From Oscillatoriophycideae cyanobacterium NC_groundwater_1537_Pr4_S-0.65um_50_18 (GTDB lineage Bacteria > Cyanobacteriota > Cyanobacteriia > Elainellales > Elainellaceae): 64,000 bases of DNA. Shown here one piece after another: positions 26,738-36,019 of this stretch (positions within the stretch are counted from its first letter, which is position 1; the number at the start of each line of letters is the position of its first letter). The notes below the pieces were generated by a model. The model saw only the letters and a list, made by a program, of their open reading frames with translations, made no database searches and was not told where the DNA came from. A program made the translations under genes and the position numbers. The stretch covers positions 62,001-126,000 of the forward strand of contig JACQYI010000022.1 in assembly GCA_016208305.1 (NCBI GenBank), given 5' to 3'.

Positions 26738-28021
26738 ATGTCATTCGAGAAGGCACTTCGACCTGTCTTGGGGTTAACGATCGCTGCCTTGGCCACAGTC
26801 ACTTGCATCGCTCCTAGCTCTGCACAAGATTCGGTCAGCCAAACATCAACGACTCCGGGCGCAACCCAGATACCCGTTACCCCCCCTACGCCAGGTTCAC
26901 CCGCAGCACAATCGGAGGAAACAATACCGACTCCGGAAGGCGGCGCTTCTGCAACACCGGTGCCCGCCCCTGGACTTGCGCCTAGTGTTGTACCTAATCG
27001 GACATTAATTGCTCCCTCTCCAGCTTCCACGGCTTCTGGTGAAGATACTTACTTATTGGGAGCCGGCGATCAAATTGGTCTTGACATTTTTGATGTGCCT
27101 GAGCTGAGTGGCGCAAACGGCAGATATACCATTCTGGTAGATGGCTCCATTAACCTTCCTTGGGTTGGCCGAATTTCGCTTCAAGGACTCAGCCTTGAGC
27201 AAGCGTCGAGCAAAGTGACTACGGCCTATGCGCCCTACATTCGGAATCCCCTGATTACCGTCAATTTGCTGACGGCTCGGACGCTCAGAATTAGCGTGGT
27301 CGGCGAGGTGAAGCGTCCAGGTTCGTACATCATTAGTCCAGCAGGCACCACTAATCAAATTTTGGTAGGCGATGCTGCCGTTGCCGGAGCCGGAGCGGCG
27401 AGTCAATGGCCAACCGTGACGCAGGCCATTCAGTCAGCAGGTGGAATTACGCAGCTTGCAAACCTGCGGCAAATTCAAATTCGTCGTCCTATTCCCAATG
27501 GCTCAGAGCAGCTCATTGACCTCAACCTATGGGAACTGCTGCGGACAGGCCGGATTAGCCAAGACATTACGCTACGGGATAGAGATACGCTGATTATCCC
27601 TAAGGCAGAAACCATTAGTTCCGACGAGGCGTTGCTGATCGGTTCGGCAAGCTTTGCCCCTGCCACCATTCGAGTCAGCGTGGTTGGAGAAGTTGCAGAG
27701 CCTGGAATTGTTGAGGTGTCTCCCAATACTTCCCTCAATCAAGCTTTACTATCAGCCGGAGGGTTTGACAAACGCAGAGCTAGAACTAGCAGAGTCGATT
27801 TGATTCGGCTTAACACAGACGGTACAGCAGTCAGGCGAACGGTTCCCATTGACTTGGCATCTGGCATCAACGAAGAAAATAACCCTTCGCTACGAGATGG
27901 TGACACGATTATTGTGGGACGCTCTGGAATCACAGGAGTCAGGGACTTCCTGGATGACGTGTTTGGCCCTCTAGACGGGGTTGTGGGCAGAATATTCGAT
28001 ATCTTTAATGTTGGAGACTAG
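26738..28021 (+). CDS. Polysaccharide export outer-membrane protein (Wza/SLBB family)
   Basis: A 427-residue periplasmic/outer-membrane exporter of capsule or exopolysaccharide. The ATG at 26738 is chosen because it places a signal peptide (LGLTIAALATVTCIAPSSAQ) at the N-terminus; the longer frame from 26636 adds 34 non-hydrophobic residues. A Pro/Thr-rich linker (about 35-100) precedes the Poly_export domain (YLLGAGDQIGLDIFDV, about 112-190) and two SLBB domains (RISVVGEVKRPGSYIIS, about 195; IRVSVVGEVAEPGIVEVS, about 315). The wzz/kinase-like gene follows, as is usual for such pairs. Confidence 0.92.
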   Translation: MSFEKALRPVLGLTIAALATVTCIAPSSAQDSVSQTSTTPGATQIPVTPPTPGSPAAQSEETIPTPEGGASATPVPAPGLAPSVVPNRTLIAPSPASTASGEDTYLLGAGDQIGLDIFDVPELSGANGRYTILVDGSINLPWVGRISLQGLSLEQASSKVTTAYAPYIRNPLITVNLLTARTLRISVVGEVKRPGSYIISPAGTTNQILVGDAAVAGAGAASQWPTVTQAIQSAGGITQLANLRQIQIRRPIPNGSEQLIDLNLWELLRTGRISQDITLRDRDTLIIPKAETISSDEALLIGSASFAPATIRVSVVGEVAEPGIVEVSPNTSLNQALLSAGGFDKRRARTSRVDLIRLNTDGTAVRRTVPIDLASGINEENNPSLRDGDTIIVGRSGITGVRDFLDDVFGPLDGVVGRIFDIFNVGD

Positions 28022-28379
28022 AAAAACATTGACGCTCTGGGCTGTGCCACCTTAATACTGAATTTAATGGATGAGAGTCAACTGAATAAAGTAATTGTTG
28101 TCTTGAGAGTTGCATTTTACACGTTAAAGTTTAGGAACAGGGGCGCACTACCAGCAAATTTCCCAAGGGTAGCCAGTCAAAAAGAGGGCTGCTTCCGTGG
28201 AGATAGATGCTGAGAGAAGATAAAGTCACCACCAAAGATTTGGCAATATTGGGCTACACAGCTTTTCCCCCAAAGAGCTACTCGCTCTTCTGAATGATTA
28301 GACCTGGGTTTATGACGGCAACTCATCTTTTCTTGGCGTGAGTTGTTTAAGCGATATACAGAGCGATACAGAGGTCAAC
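28022..28379. other. Intergenic region before the Wzz/kinase gene
   Basis: About 360 bases without a plausible gene. The only clear signal is AGAGG five bases before the ATG at 28380. I see no strong hairpin, so the two polysaccharide genes may share a transcript or have separate promoters. Confidence 0.4.
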
Positions 28380-30671
28380 ATGGAGACAGAACAGACATCT
28401 CAAGCCTTGTCACCTAAGCGGAGTCGGTTGCCGATTCAGTTGCCGCAGGCTGAAACGGAGGACATGGACAATCCGCCTAATAAGGGGCTGAATCTGCGAT
28501 CGCTAGGCAGAACGATACAACGCCAATCCCTGCTGATTGCTGGGGTTGCGACTGTGGTAGCTGGCGCGGCGGCTCTCAATGCCATTAATATTCCGCCCTC
28601 TTATGAAGGAGACTTCCAGCTTCTTGTTGAACCTGTAACCAATGCAGCGAGAAGTGTCGATCCGGTGACGGTGACACGTGCGGATGGTGCTGTGCCAGGT
28701 CGGGATACCTTCACTCTGGACTATTCTACTCAGCTCCAGATTTTACAAAGCCCGCAACAGCTAGATGCCATAACCCAGGAAGTTCAAAAGAAATATCCTG
28801 ACTTCTCTTATGAGGAATTGCGCGCTGGCTTATCGGTAGAGCGCTTGGTCAGTGAGGATTCCCCCGATCCAACCAAGATCATCCAAATCACCTATCAGGG
28901 AGATGATCCTGTTCGGGTACAAACGGTTTTACAAGTCACTGCTGACCGATACTTGCAGTACAGCTTGGAAGATCGCAAAACAAGCTATAGCCAAGGGATC
29001 AAATTTATTGACGATCAGCTGCCTGAAATTCAGCAGCGGGTCAGCAAAATTCAGGATGGCTTGCAACAGCTGCAACAGCAGTACGACATTATCGATCCAG
29101 CTACGCAAGGTGGGCAGATCTCTGGGCAGATTGAGGATATTTCGGCTCAACAGTTGGACAGTCAGCGAGAGCTGAGAGAACAGCGGACTCTCTACGACAG
29201 CCTTCAGCGTCAGCTTCAGCTATCCCCGTCAGAAGCGCTAGCCGCTTCGGTTGTCAGCCAAGATCCAAACTACCAAGCCACATTGGCTACGATGCAAGAG
29301 CTGGAAGGTCAGTTGGCGATCGAAAGAGCTAGGTTTAACGACAGTAGCCCTGTGGTGGCCTCGTTACTAGAGCGCAAAAAGAATTTAGAAACGCTGCGAG
29401 ATCAGCAGATCGGCGTGATCCTAAGGCAAAACCTGCCAGGGGGTTCGCAAGATAGAGTAACTCCTTATCAAAATGCAATTCGCTTAGGGCTGATTGAGCA
29501 GCTTGTAACAGCCGCTAACCAGATTCAAATTCTGGAGGTTCGTAATCAAGAAATCAATCGATTTAGAGGCGATGCAGAGCGTAAGCTTCAGCAATTCCCT
29601 GCGGTGGCTCGACGCTATGCAGACCTGACCAGAGAGCTGGAAATTGCGACTCAAACTCTGAATCGTCTGCAAACGCAGCGAGAAACATTGCGGGTTGAGG
29701 CGGCTCAAACTGAGACACCCTGGGAAATCATCTCTAGACCCTCGATTCCTCGAAACGCCGACGGCACTCCTCAGCCAGTGCCTAGCAAAGCCTCTAACCT
29801 AATTATTGCTGGAGCAGGATTGGGGCTACTTTTGGGAACGCTGCTGGCGTTATTCCGGGAAAAATCACGCAACGTCTTCTATACCGTTGAAGATGTCCAA
29901 GAGGGTATGCAAATGCCGCTGATTGGCATCATTCCTTTCTCACGCGGGGCGAAACAGTCGCTTGATTTCCCGGTGGGTTTCGATACGGTCAGGGAGGAAG
30001 AAAGCCGATTGGAGACGGCTTCTTTCCGTGAAGCCTTTAGTGACCTGTATTCCAATATTCGTCTGGCCGAGCCGCCCATTCGCTCGCTCATGGTGTGCTC
30101 AGCTCAGGAGGGAGATGGCAAAACGACGATCGCGCTCTATCTGGCTCAAACCGCAGCCGGAGCTAATCAGAAGGTGCTGCTGGTTGATACCAACATGCGA
30201 TCGCCTCAAATCCATACTCGGCTGAATCTCCAAAATAAAGAGGGTTTGAGTGATCTGTTAACGAGCAATCGCAACCCCGATGATTTGAAACTGGTGACGC
30301 TGTCTGAAAATCTATTTGTCCTTCCGGCTGGGCCTTCTGTCTCTGGCGCGGCTCGCTTGCTGGGAAGCGATCGCATGCAGTTCATCATGGAGCAGTTTCA
30401 ATCTAAATATGACCTCGTCATTTATGACACCTCTCATCTGTTTGGGTTAACAGATGCTAGTTTCTTGACAACCCATGTCGATGAAATCCTGATGGTGATT
30501 GCAGCAGGCAAGACAAACCGCACGGCTGTTGAGCGCGTGATCAACAAGCTGATCGCGCTGCGCGCCCCTGGCGTTAACCTTGTCACTAACTATCTGAGGG
30601 AGTACAACAGTCCGACCAATACGTATGGTAGCTACACGCCTGCCATTAGCCAAAGTCGAGGAGAGGGTTAG
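28380..30671 (+). CDS. Polysaccharide chain-length determinant fused to a BY-kinase-like domain (Wzc/GumC type)
   Basis: A 763-residue inner-membrane protein controlling polysaccharide polymerisation and export. ATG 28380 has AGAGG five bases upstream; a GTG at 28338 is an unneeded alternative. Order: Wzz domain with a first membrane helix (about 58-78), a long periplasmic coiled-coil region rich in Gln (about 190-440), a second helix (about 473-495), then a P-loop kinase-type ATPase with Walker A QEGDGKTT (about 573-580), Walker A' LLVDTNMRSP (about 601-610) and Walker B-like LVIYDTS (about 677). The A' motif has Asn where a second acidic residue is usual. The C-terminus has four Tyr within 17 residues (REYNSPTNTYGSYTP), consistent with an autophosphorylation tail. 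Confidence 0.9.
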   Translation: METEQTSQALSPKRSRLPIQLPQAETEDMDNPPNKGLNLRSLGRTIQRQSLLIAGVATVVAGAAALNAINIPPSYEGDFQLLVEPVTNAARSVDPVTVTRADGAVPGRDTFTLDYSTQLQILQSPQQLDAITQEVQKKYPDFSYEELRAGLSVERLVSEDSPDPTKIIQITYQGDDPVRVQTVLQVTADRYLQYSLEDRKTSYSQGIKFIDDQLPEIQQRVSKIQDGLQQLQQQYDIIDPATQGGQISGQIEDISAQQLDSQRELREQRTLYDSLQRQLQLSPSEALAASVVSQDPNYQATLATMQELEGQLAIERARFNDSSPVVASLLERKKNLETLRDQQIGVILRQNLPGGSQDRVTPYQNAIRLGLIEQLVTAANQIQILEVRNQEINRFRGDAERKLQQFPAVARRYADLTRELEIATQTLNRLQTQRETLRVEAAQTETPWEIISRPSIPRNADGTPQPVPSKASNLIIAGAGLGLLLGTLLALFREKSRNVFYTVEDVQEGMQMPLIGIIPFSRGAKQSLDFPVGFDTVREEESRLETASFREAFSDLYSNIRLAEPPIRSLMVCSAQEGDGKTTIALYLAQTAAGANQKVLLVDTNMRSPQIHTRLNLQNKEGLSDLLTSNRNPDDLKLVTLSENLFVLPAGPSVSGAARLLGSDRMQFIMEQFQSKYDLVIYDTSHLFGLTDASFLTTHVDEILMVIAAGKTNRTAVERVINKLIALRAPGVNLVTNYLREYNSPTNTYGSYTPAISQSRGEG

Positions 30672-30785
30672 ACGCGTCGATGAGTTTTTACAGAACCTTA
30701 TCTATGGCAATCTTGCGAGATTGCGATCTGCTGCGCTGTATAGTTTTCAGCCCAGTAGATTGAGACGTTAGCGTTTATTGGGACT

Positions 30786-30816
30786 GGTGATGAACCTGCG
30801 GAGCAGGTTCATCACC
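30786..30816. terminator. Bidirectional terminator hairpin with GGA loop
   Basis: A perfect 14-bp stem GGTGATGAACCTGC (30786-30799), loop GGA, then its complement (30803-30816), between the convergent Wzz/kinase and metallophosphoesterase genes. It lacks a long T-run. Confidence 0.65.
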
Positions 30817-30825
30817 ATGCGTAAA

Positions 30826-31716
30826 CTAGCTTTGGCTCACCAGCGCTGAAGAGCGCCGAGATGAGGCAGCGGTTAGAGCACTAGGCTTTGCCACCAGCGT
30901 AATGACGGTCACTTCAGGAGGGCAAAATAGCCTGCCAGGAGGATAAGTGCCCAATCCTCGATTGATATACAAACCGTTGGCTCCAACATAGTGAAATCCT
31001 TGTGCCCATTCCCAATGCCGCACGACCTTACATTGTCCTTCGCGCATATAAGGAACCCAGCCCCGAAGCGGTTTAGGAACAGAGCGGCGAAGGGTCTGAT
31101 ACCAGGTGGGAACAGGGCCTAAGCCAGGGATAACAATCTGGCCTCCGTGGGTATGTCCTGAAAGCTGCAAATCGACTCGCCAGTTCTGAAGTTTCACCGC
31201 ACTGTCCGGATTATGGGACAAGACAATTCGAGGGACAGAAGCTTCGATTTGAGGCATCACGATCGCAGGATTAAATTCCCGAGACCAGAAATCAGCTAGA
31301 CCCACGATCGGCAGATCTTCTCCTAACGGATAGGCAATTTGGTTCCATAACACTTGAATACCCGCCTGCACCAGAGCCGAACTCACTCTATCTTTAGCGC
31401 CACTGGGGTAGATGTCATGGTTGCCCAGTACCGCGTAGACGCCCCAACGGCTTTGCAATTGCTGTAATCGCCTTGCCAGCTCCTCGATCGGGCTGGGATC
31501 ATCTGTAACATAGTCTCCCGTAAGAGCAACAAGATCAGGCTGAATGTGATTAGAGGCAACGATCGCAGCTTCCAGCATTTGATCGGACAATCGCAGCCCA
31601 TCAAAGTGTAGATCTGAGAGTTGGACGATCGTCGTTCCGCTTAAACGAGCAGGTAGGTCTGCAATTTCAACGGACAGGCGATCGACCCTCAAAGCTCCTG
31701 AGAATAATTTATGCAT
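30826..31716 (-). CDS. Metallophosphoesterase (YkuE-like)
   Basis: A 296-residue binuclear metal phosphoesterase. All metal-binding blocks are present: SDLHFDG (about 38-44), GDYVTDD (about 75-81), GNHD (about 109-112), SHNPD (about 186) and GHTHGG (about 208-213). The ATG at 31716 is preferred; a frame extending to 31800 adds residues lacking family likeness. No clear signal peptide follows from this start. Members of this family act on phospholipid headgroups such as UDP-diacylglucosamine-like or other phosphoesters; the substrate here is unknown. Confidence 0.9.
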   Translation of the reverse strand: MHKLFSGALRVDRLSVEIADLPARLSGTTIVQLSDLHFDGLRLSDQMLEAAIVASNHIQPDLVALTGDYVTDDPSPIEELARRLQQLQSRWGVYAVLGNHDIYPSGAKDRVSSALVQAGIQVLWNQIAYPLGEDLPIVGLADFWSREFNPAIVMPQIEASVPRIVLSHNPDSAVKLQNWRVDLQLSGHTHGGQIVIPGLGPVPTWYQTLRRSVPKPLRGWVPYMREGQCKVVRHWEWAQGFHYVGANGLYINRGLGTYPPGRLFCPPEVTVITLVAKPSALTAASSRRSSALVSQS

Positions 31717-32215
31717 GATGCAGAGTCTTCTCCTAGGCGGCTCCTTCAGCCTAGCAAAGGAAGTAGCCTTGCCAAGTGTTATCCAGACGACACCCGCCAA
31801 CTTGAAATACTGATGAAACCCTCAATAGAAGGTCAATAGATGTGAAGTTTATTTGCTTTGTGGGGCGATCGTTTCTGGATTCTTTTTCAAGAGTGCTGGG
31901 CTTATGCATAATTGATGGATGAAGCCCTGAACATTACAATAGGTCTGGCAAATTTTGACACTATAAATTTGACAATATAGACCCATTCAATAAGTTAGCC
32001 CTGAGGCGCTGTGGCACGATCAAATGATGGATCAAGGTGTTTTGGGAGAGGCACTCATTAAGCCACTAGCGCATAGATCAAGCAAAGTCACTCTATTAAG
32101 TCAGTGATGGGCAGGCTACAGAGGTTGTTGAGTTGCCAACAAATCAGGGCAGAGTAGTAACGTAGCTCATATCTGAACTGCTGGGGAACCTGTTTCAAGA
32201 GGAATACACTTTAAA
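31717..32215. promoter_or_regulatory. Promoter region of the type I secretion operon
   Basis: Divergent region between the metallophosphoesterase and the parvulin gene. Two TTGACA hexamers stand at 31955-31960 and 31969-31974, 14 bases apart, each followed by TATA-like sequence. GAGG lies before the parvulin ATG at 32216. No RNA gene is seen. Confidence 0.4.
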
Positions 32216-32971
32216 ATGTCTGTCGTTTTACAAATAGCGGGGCGCTCCATCACGGCTGAAGAAATGTTGCCTTTAATGGCAGGCTATCAAATGCTGCCAC
32301 AGTTTGTGCAAGAGATACTGATTGACCAAGCTATCGCCAACGTTGAGTGTACTCCAGAAGAAGGCGCGAGTGCCGCCCAGCAGTTCTATACTCAAAACCA
32401 AATTACGAATGAGGAAGAACTTAAAAACTGGCTAGGGCGATATGGCATGGTTCAGCCTCAGCTAGAGGCTCTAGCAACCCGCGAACTGAGAGTGGAAAAG
32501 TTTAAACAAGCCACCTGGGGATCTAAGTTAGAGTCCTATTTTCTCAGCCGCAAAAATCAGCTCGATCGCGTCATTTATTCTCTCATTCGCACCCAAGATG
32601 TAGGCATTGCCCAAGAGCTGTACTTCCGCATTCTAGAAAGCGAGCAGTCTTTTGCCGAACTGGCTCGAACCTATTCTCAAGGGCCAGAAGCCCAAACCGA
32701 TGGCCTCATTGGGCCTGTCGAGCTGAGCGTGCCTCATCCTGTTTTGGCGCAGCTCCTATCTTTAAGCCAGCCTGGACAGATTAATCCTCCGACTCGGGTA
32801 GGGGAGTGGTTAGTTTTGGTGCGTCTCGAAAAATTTATCCCAGCCCAAATGGACGATGCGATGCGTCGCCGTCTGTTAAATGAATGCTTTAATACCTGGC
32901 TGCAAGAGCAGCTTGGTCAAATTGGTTCTCTTGCCCCCGGTGGTTCTGCTGCAATTCCTACTGCCCCATGA
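32216..32971 (+). CDS. Parvulin-type peptidylprolyl isomerase of a type I secretion operon
   Basis: A 251-residue protein with an N-terminal SurA/PrsA-like helical region (about 1-110) and a parvulin domain (about 120-215; QELYFRILESEQSFAELARTYS and GLIGPVELSVPHPVLAQLLSL patterns). Parvulins turn prolyl peptide bonds and act as folding helpers. It has no signal peptide, so it should act in the cytoplasm, presumably on an export substrate or the exporter itself. Its stop overlaps the exporter start by four bases (ATGA at 32968-32971), so the two are translationally coupled. Similar pairings occur in other cyanobacteria as far as I recall. Confidence 0.88.
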   Translation: MSVVLQIAGRSITAEEMLPLMAGYQMLPQFVQEILIDQAIANVECTPEEGASAAQQFYTQNQITNEEELKNWLGRYGMVQPQLEALATRELRVEKFKQATWGSKLESYFLSRKNQLDRVIYSLIRTQDVGIAQELYFRILESEQSFAELARTYSQGPEAQTDGLIGPVELSVPHPVLAQLLSLSQPGQINPPTRVGEWLVLVRLEKFIPAQMDDAMRRRLLNECFNTWLQEQLGQIGSLAPGGSAAIPTAP

Positions 32972-35949
32972 CTTATACCAAATCTACGGTTCAAGATTTT
33001 CTCGCGACGATCGCCCCCTTCGATCAACTGGCTCCTGCCGCATTAACTCAACTTACTGAGCAGTTTCAGCTCTTGCGCTATCGCATGGGGCAAGCGGTTG
33101 TGGTTCGAGACAAAATGCCCGCACAGGTTTCGATTCTCTATGAAGGGCAAGTGCGGCTACTGGCCTATGATCCACGGACTCAAAAACCTGTGACTCTCGC
33201 TTTGCAGCAGCCAGGAACGGTTCTGGGCTGGGTAGGACTGATGCGAGGCGTACCTTGCGAAACGGCGATCGCCTCTCAAGAGACCATTTGCCTCACGCTA
33301 GAGGCCGCAGATTTTTTGGCGCTGCTGGAGCGTGAACCCAAGCTGGCTGCGGCCTTTAGCAATCAAGCACCCTTAATTGAGCTGTTTGATCTGCTGGGCA
33401 CCGAGCTACATCGGCAGGCGATCGGAGATGTTGATCTCAAGGAGATTTCGCTTCAGGCAGAATCTCAGGCCGTAGTTTGCAACTTGCCACCTGGTCAAAC
33501 GCCGATTAGCCAACTAGAGCGCGATCGCGTCTGGCTGGTGAGCGGCGGTGGAGAAATCAATGGCTATCCCGTTGGCAGTCGAATTGATCCAGGCATATCT
33601 GGGTTTGAGACTTTGGAAGTCTTGGGCAATAAACCCGCTCGCGTCATTGGCTTTCCTGGCTTTGTGGAGGAAGAAGCCGTAGCAGACGCAGAAACTTCTT
33701 CGGTAGCAGCGCCAACCCATACCGATACAGATATTCCCTTTGCGCCCGATCGCCCGCCAGCCCTCGATCCGGCCATTCTGGCTCAGCCCACTGGCTCTAG
33801 CAAAAATTATCCTTTTGTCCGAGGCAAAGGGCAGCTAGAGGAGTCTATGGCCTGCCTCCAAATGCTTTGCCAGCACTTAAATATGCCCTTCCGCCGAGAC
33901 GTGATCAAACGGGTGCTCGTCAACCAGGTAGAACGAAATGGCAGTATTTCTTTGGAACTCTGTGGTGCAGTCGCAGAAATGATGGGGCTACATGCCCAGC
34001 TGGTGACGGTTCCTGCCAGCGCAGTGGGACGGCTAGAGGCTCCGGCGATCGTTCAGTGGCAAAACTCTTTTGCCTTGCTCTACGAAATTAGCGAGCGAGA
34101 GATGGTGATTGCGGTTCCAGAGCTAGGGCTAGTCCGCCGTAAGCCTGCCGACTTTATAGAAACCTGGGGAGAGCAAGGCGAGGTTTTGCTGCTCAAAGCA
34201 ACCCGCCAAACGCCTCAAAAACGGTTCGGGCTAGACTGGTTCCTGCCTTCTATCAAACGTCATCGCCGAGTGCTGATCGAAGTCTTCGTTGCTTCATTCT
34301 TCGTACAGCTGTTTAATTTGGCGAATCCGCTGATGATTCAGGTGATTATCGACAAGGTAATCATTCAAAAGAGCGCTGACACTCTGCATGTCTTGGGCAT
34401 TCTCCTGCTGGTACTGGCCGTTTTTGAGGCGATCCTCAGCAGTTTGCGAACGTACCTGTTCGTAGACACGACCAACCGCATTGACATGACGCTGGGTTCT
34501 GAGATCATCGATCACTTGCTACGGCTGCCCCTGCGCTACTACGAACGGCGACCCGTGGGTGAACTAGCAACCCGAATTAATGAGCTGGAGAATATTCGCT
34601 CCTTCTTGACCGGGACGGCGCTAACCGTGGTGCTAGATGCCATCTTCTCGGTGATCTACATTGTGGTCATGTTTATCTACAGCTGGCTGCTGTCGCTGGT
34701 TTCGCTGGTGACGATTCCCTTTTTCGTGCTGCTGGCAATGGTGGCTTCGCCGATCATTCGCGATCAGCTCCGGGTCAAGGCAGAGCGAAATGCTGAAACG
34801 CAGTCTTATCTGGTGGAAGTCGTGGGCGGTATCCAAACCGTCAAAGCTCAAAACATGGAGCTGCGTGCCCGGTGGCAGTGGCAACAGCGCTATGCCAGAT
34901 ACGTGAGTGCAGGCTTTAAGACTGTTCTAACTTCTACCACGGCTGGCTCGGCCAGTAATTTCTTGAACCAGCTTTCAGGTTTGCTGGTGCTGTGGGTCGG
35001 AGCCTATCTGGTGCTAGAGAACAAGCTGACCCTGGGTCAACTGATTGCTTTCCGAATTATTGCGGGCTACGTCACCAGTCCTTTGCTCCGTCTGGCGCAG
35101 CTTTGGCAAAATTTCCAGGAAGTGGGGCTATCGATCGAACGTTTGAGCGACATTGTAGACTCGGCTCCAGAGGCGGATGAACTCGATCGCCAAAATATTC
35201 CCATGCCGACCATTCAAGGTTTGGTCAAATACGATGATGTCTCTTTCCGATTCGGCACCAGCGGGCCGCTTCAGCTCAGTAGCGTCAGTCTAGAGTTTCC
35301 CTCTGGGGCGTTTGTTGGCATCGTCGGGCAGAGTGGTTCTGGTAAGAGTACGATGATGAAACTTTTGCCGCGCCTCTACGATTTAGAATCTGGGCGCATC
35401 TTGATTGATGGCTATGACATTGGCAAAGTTGAGCTGTATTCTCTGCGCCGCCAAATTGGCATTGTGCCCCAAGATCCGCTGCTGTTTGAGGGCACCGTTC
35501 AGGAAAATATCTCCATTACCTGTCCTGATGCTTCACCAGAGGAAATTATTCGGGCTGCTCAGGTAGCGGTTGCCCATGAATTCATCATGAGTTTGCCCAA
35601 TGGCTACAATACACGAGTAGGGGAGCGGGGCGCTTCGCTCTCTGGGGGGCAGCGGCAGCGGGTGGCGATCGCTCGGACAGTGCTCCAAAACCCCCGGATG
35701 CTGATTTTGGATGAAGCCACGAGTGCTCTAGATTATGATACGGAGCGGCGCGTTTGCCTGAATTTGGCAGAAGCCTTTGACGATCGCACCGTCTTCTTTA
35801 TTACTCACCGCCTCACCACGATCCGCAATGCCGACATCATCCTCTTGATGGATAAAGGCTCCCCCGTAGAGCAGGGCACCCATGAAGAACTCATGGCGCT
35901 CCGAGGACGATACTATTGTCTCTATCATCAACAGGAAGCCGAGCTGTGA
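32968..35949 (+). CDS. Type I secretion ABC transporter with cyclic-nucleotide-binding-like and degenerate C39 domains
   Basis: A 993-residue exporter subunit. Order: a cyclic-nucleotide-binding-like domain (about 8-135), a linker, a C39 peptidase-like domain (about 285-412), six membrane helices (about 435-720), and an ABC ATPase (about 750-993) with Walker A GQSGSGKST, signature LSGGQRQR, Walker B MLILDEATSALD and the switch His in FFITHRL. In the C39 region the catalytic Cys position (usually DCG) reads EES, the His position reads Ser (QNSFALL), and the Asp is also lost, so it should bind rather than cleave substrate, as in HlyB. It would export an unknown protein together with the HlyD protein downstream and an outer-membrane TolC-like channel not seen here. 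Confidence 0.93.
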   Translation: MTYTKSTVQDFLATIAPFDQLAPAALTQLTEQFQLLRYRMGQAVVVRDKMPAQVSILYEGQVRLLAYDPRTQKPVTLALQQPGTVLGWVGLMRGVPCETAIASQETICLTLEAADFLALLEREPKLAAAFSNQAPLIELFDLLGTELHRQAIGDVDLKEISLQAESQAVVCNLPPGQTPISQLERDRVWLVSGGGEINGYPVGSRIDPGISGFETLEVLGNKPARVIGFPGFVEEEAVADAETSSVAAPTHTDTDIPFAPDRPPALDPAILAQPTGSSKNYPFVRGKGQLEESMACLQMLCQHLNMPFRRDVIKRVLVNQVERNGSISLELCGAVAEMMGLHAQLVTVPASAVGRLEAPAIVQWQNSFALLYEISEREMVIAVPELGLVRRKPADFIETWGEQGEVLLLKATRQTPQKRFGLDWFLPSIKRHRRVLIEVFVASFFVQLFNLANPLMIQVIIDKVIIQKSADTLHVLGILLLVLAVFEAILSSLRTYLFVDTTNRIDMTLGSEIIDHLLRLPLRYYERRPVGELATRINELENIRSFLTGTALTVVLDAIFSVIYIVVMFIYSWLLSLVSLVTIPFFVLLAMVASPIIRDQLRVKAERNAETQSYLVEVVGGIQTVKAQNMELRARWQWQQRYARYVSAGFKTVLTSTTAGSASNFLNQLSGLLVLWVGAYLVLENKLTLGQLIAFRIIAGYVTSPLLRLAQLWQNFQEVGLSIERLSDIVDSAPEADELDRQNIPMPTIQGLVKYDDVSFRFGTSGPLQLSSVSLEFPSGAFVGIVGQSGSGKSTMMKLLPRLYDLESGRILIDGYDIGKVELYSLRRQIGIVPQDPLLFEGTVQENISITCPDASPEEIIRAAQVAVAHEFIMSLPNGYNTRVGERGASLSGGQRQRVAIARTVLQNPRMLILDEATSALDYDTERRVCLNLAEAFDDRTVFFITHRLTTIRNADIILLMDKGSPVEQGTHEELMALRGRYYCLYHQQEAEL

Positions 35950-36019
35950 TCGCTACGGCAATCTGCAAGGCCAACGCTCAATCTCAACGCATATCTCCCA
36001 CTGATGAAGGAATCTCGCT

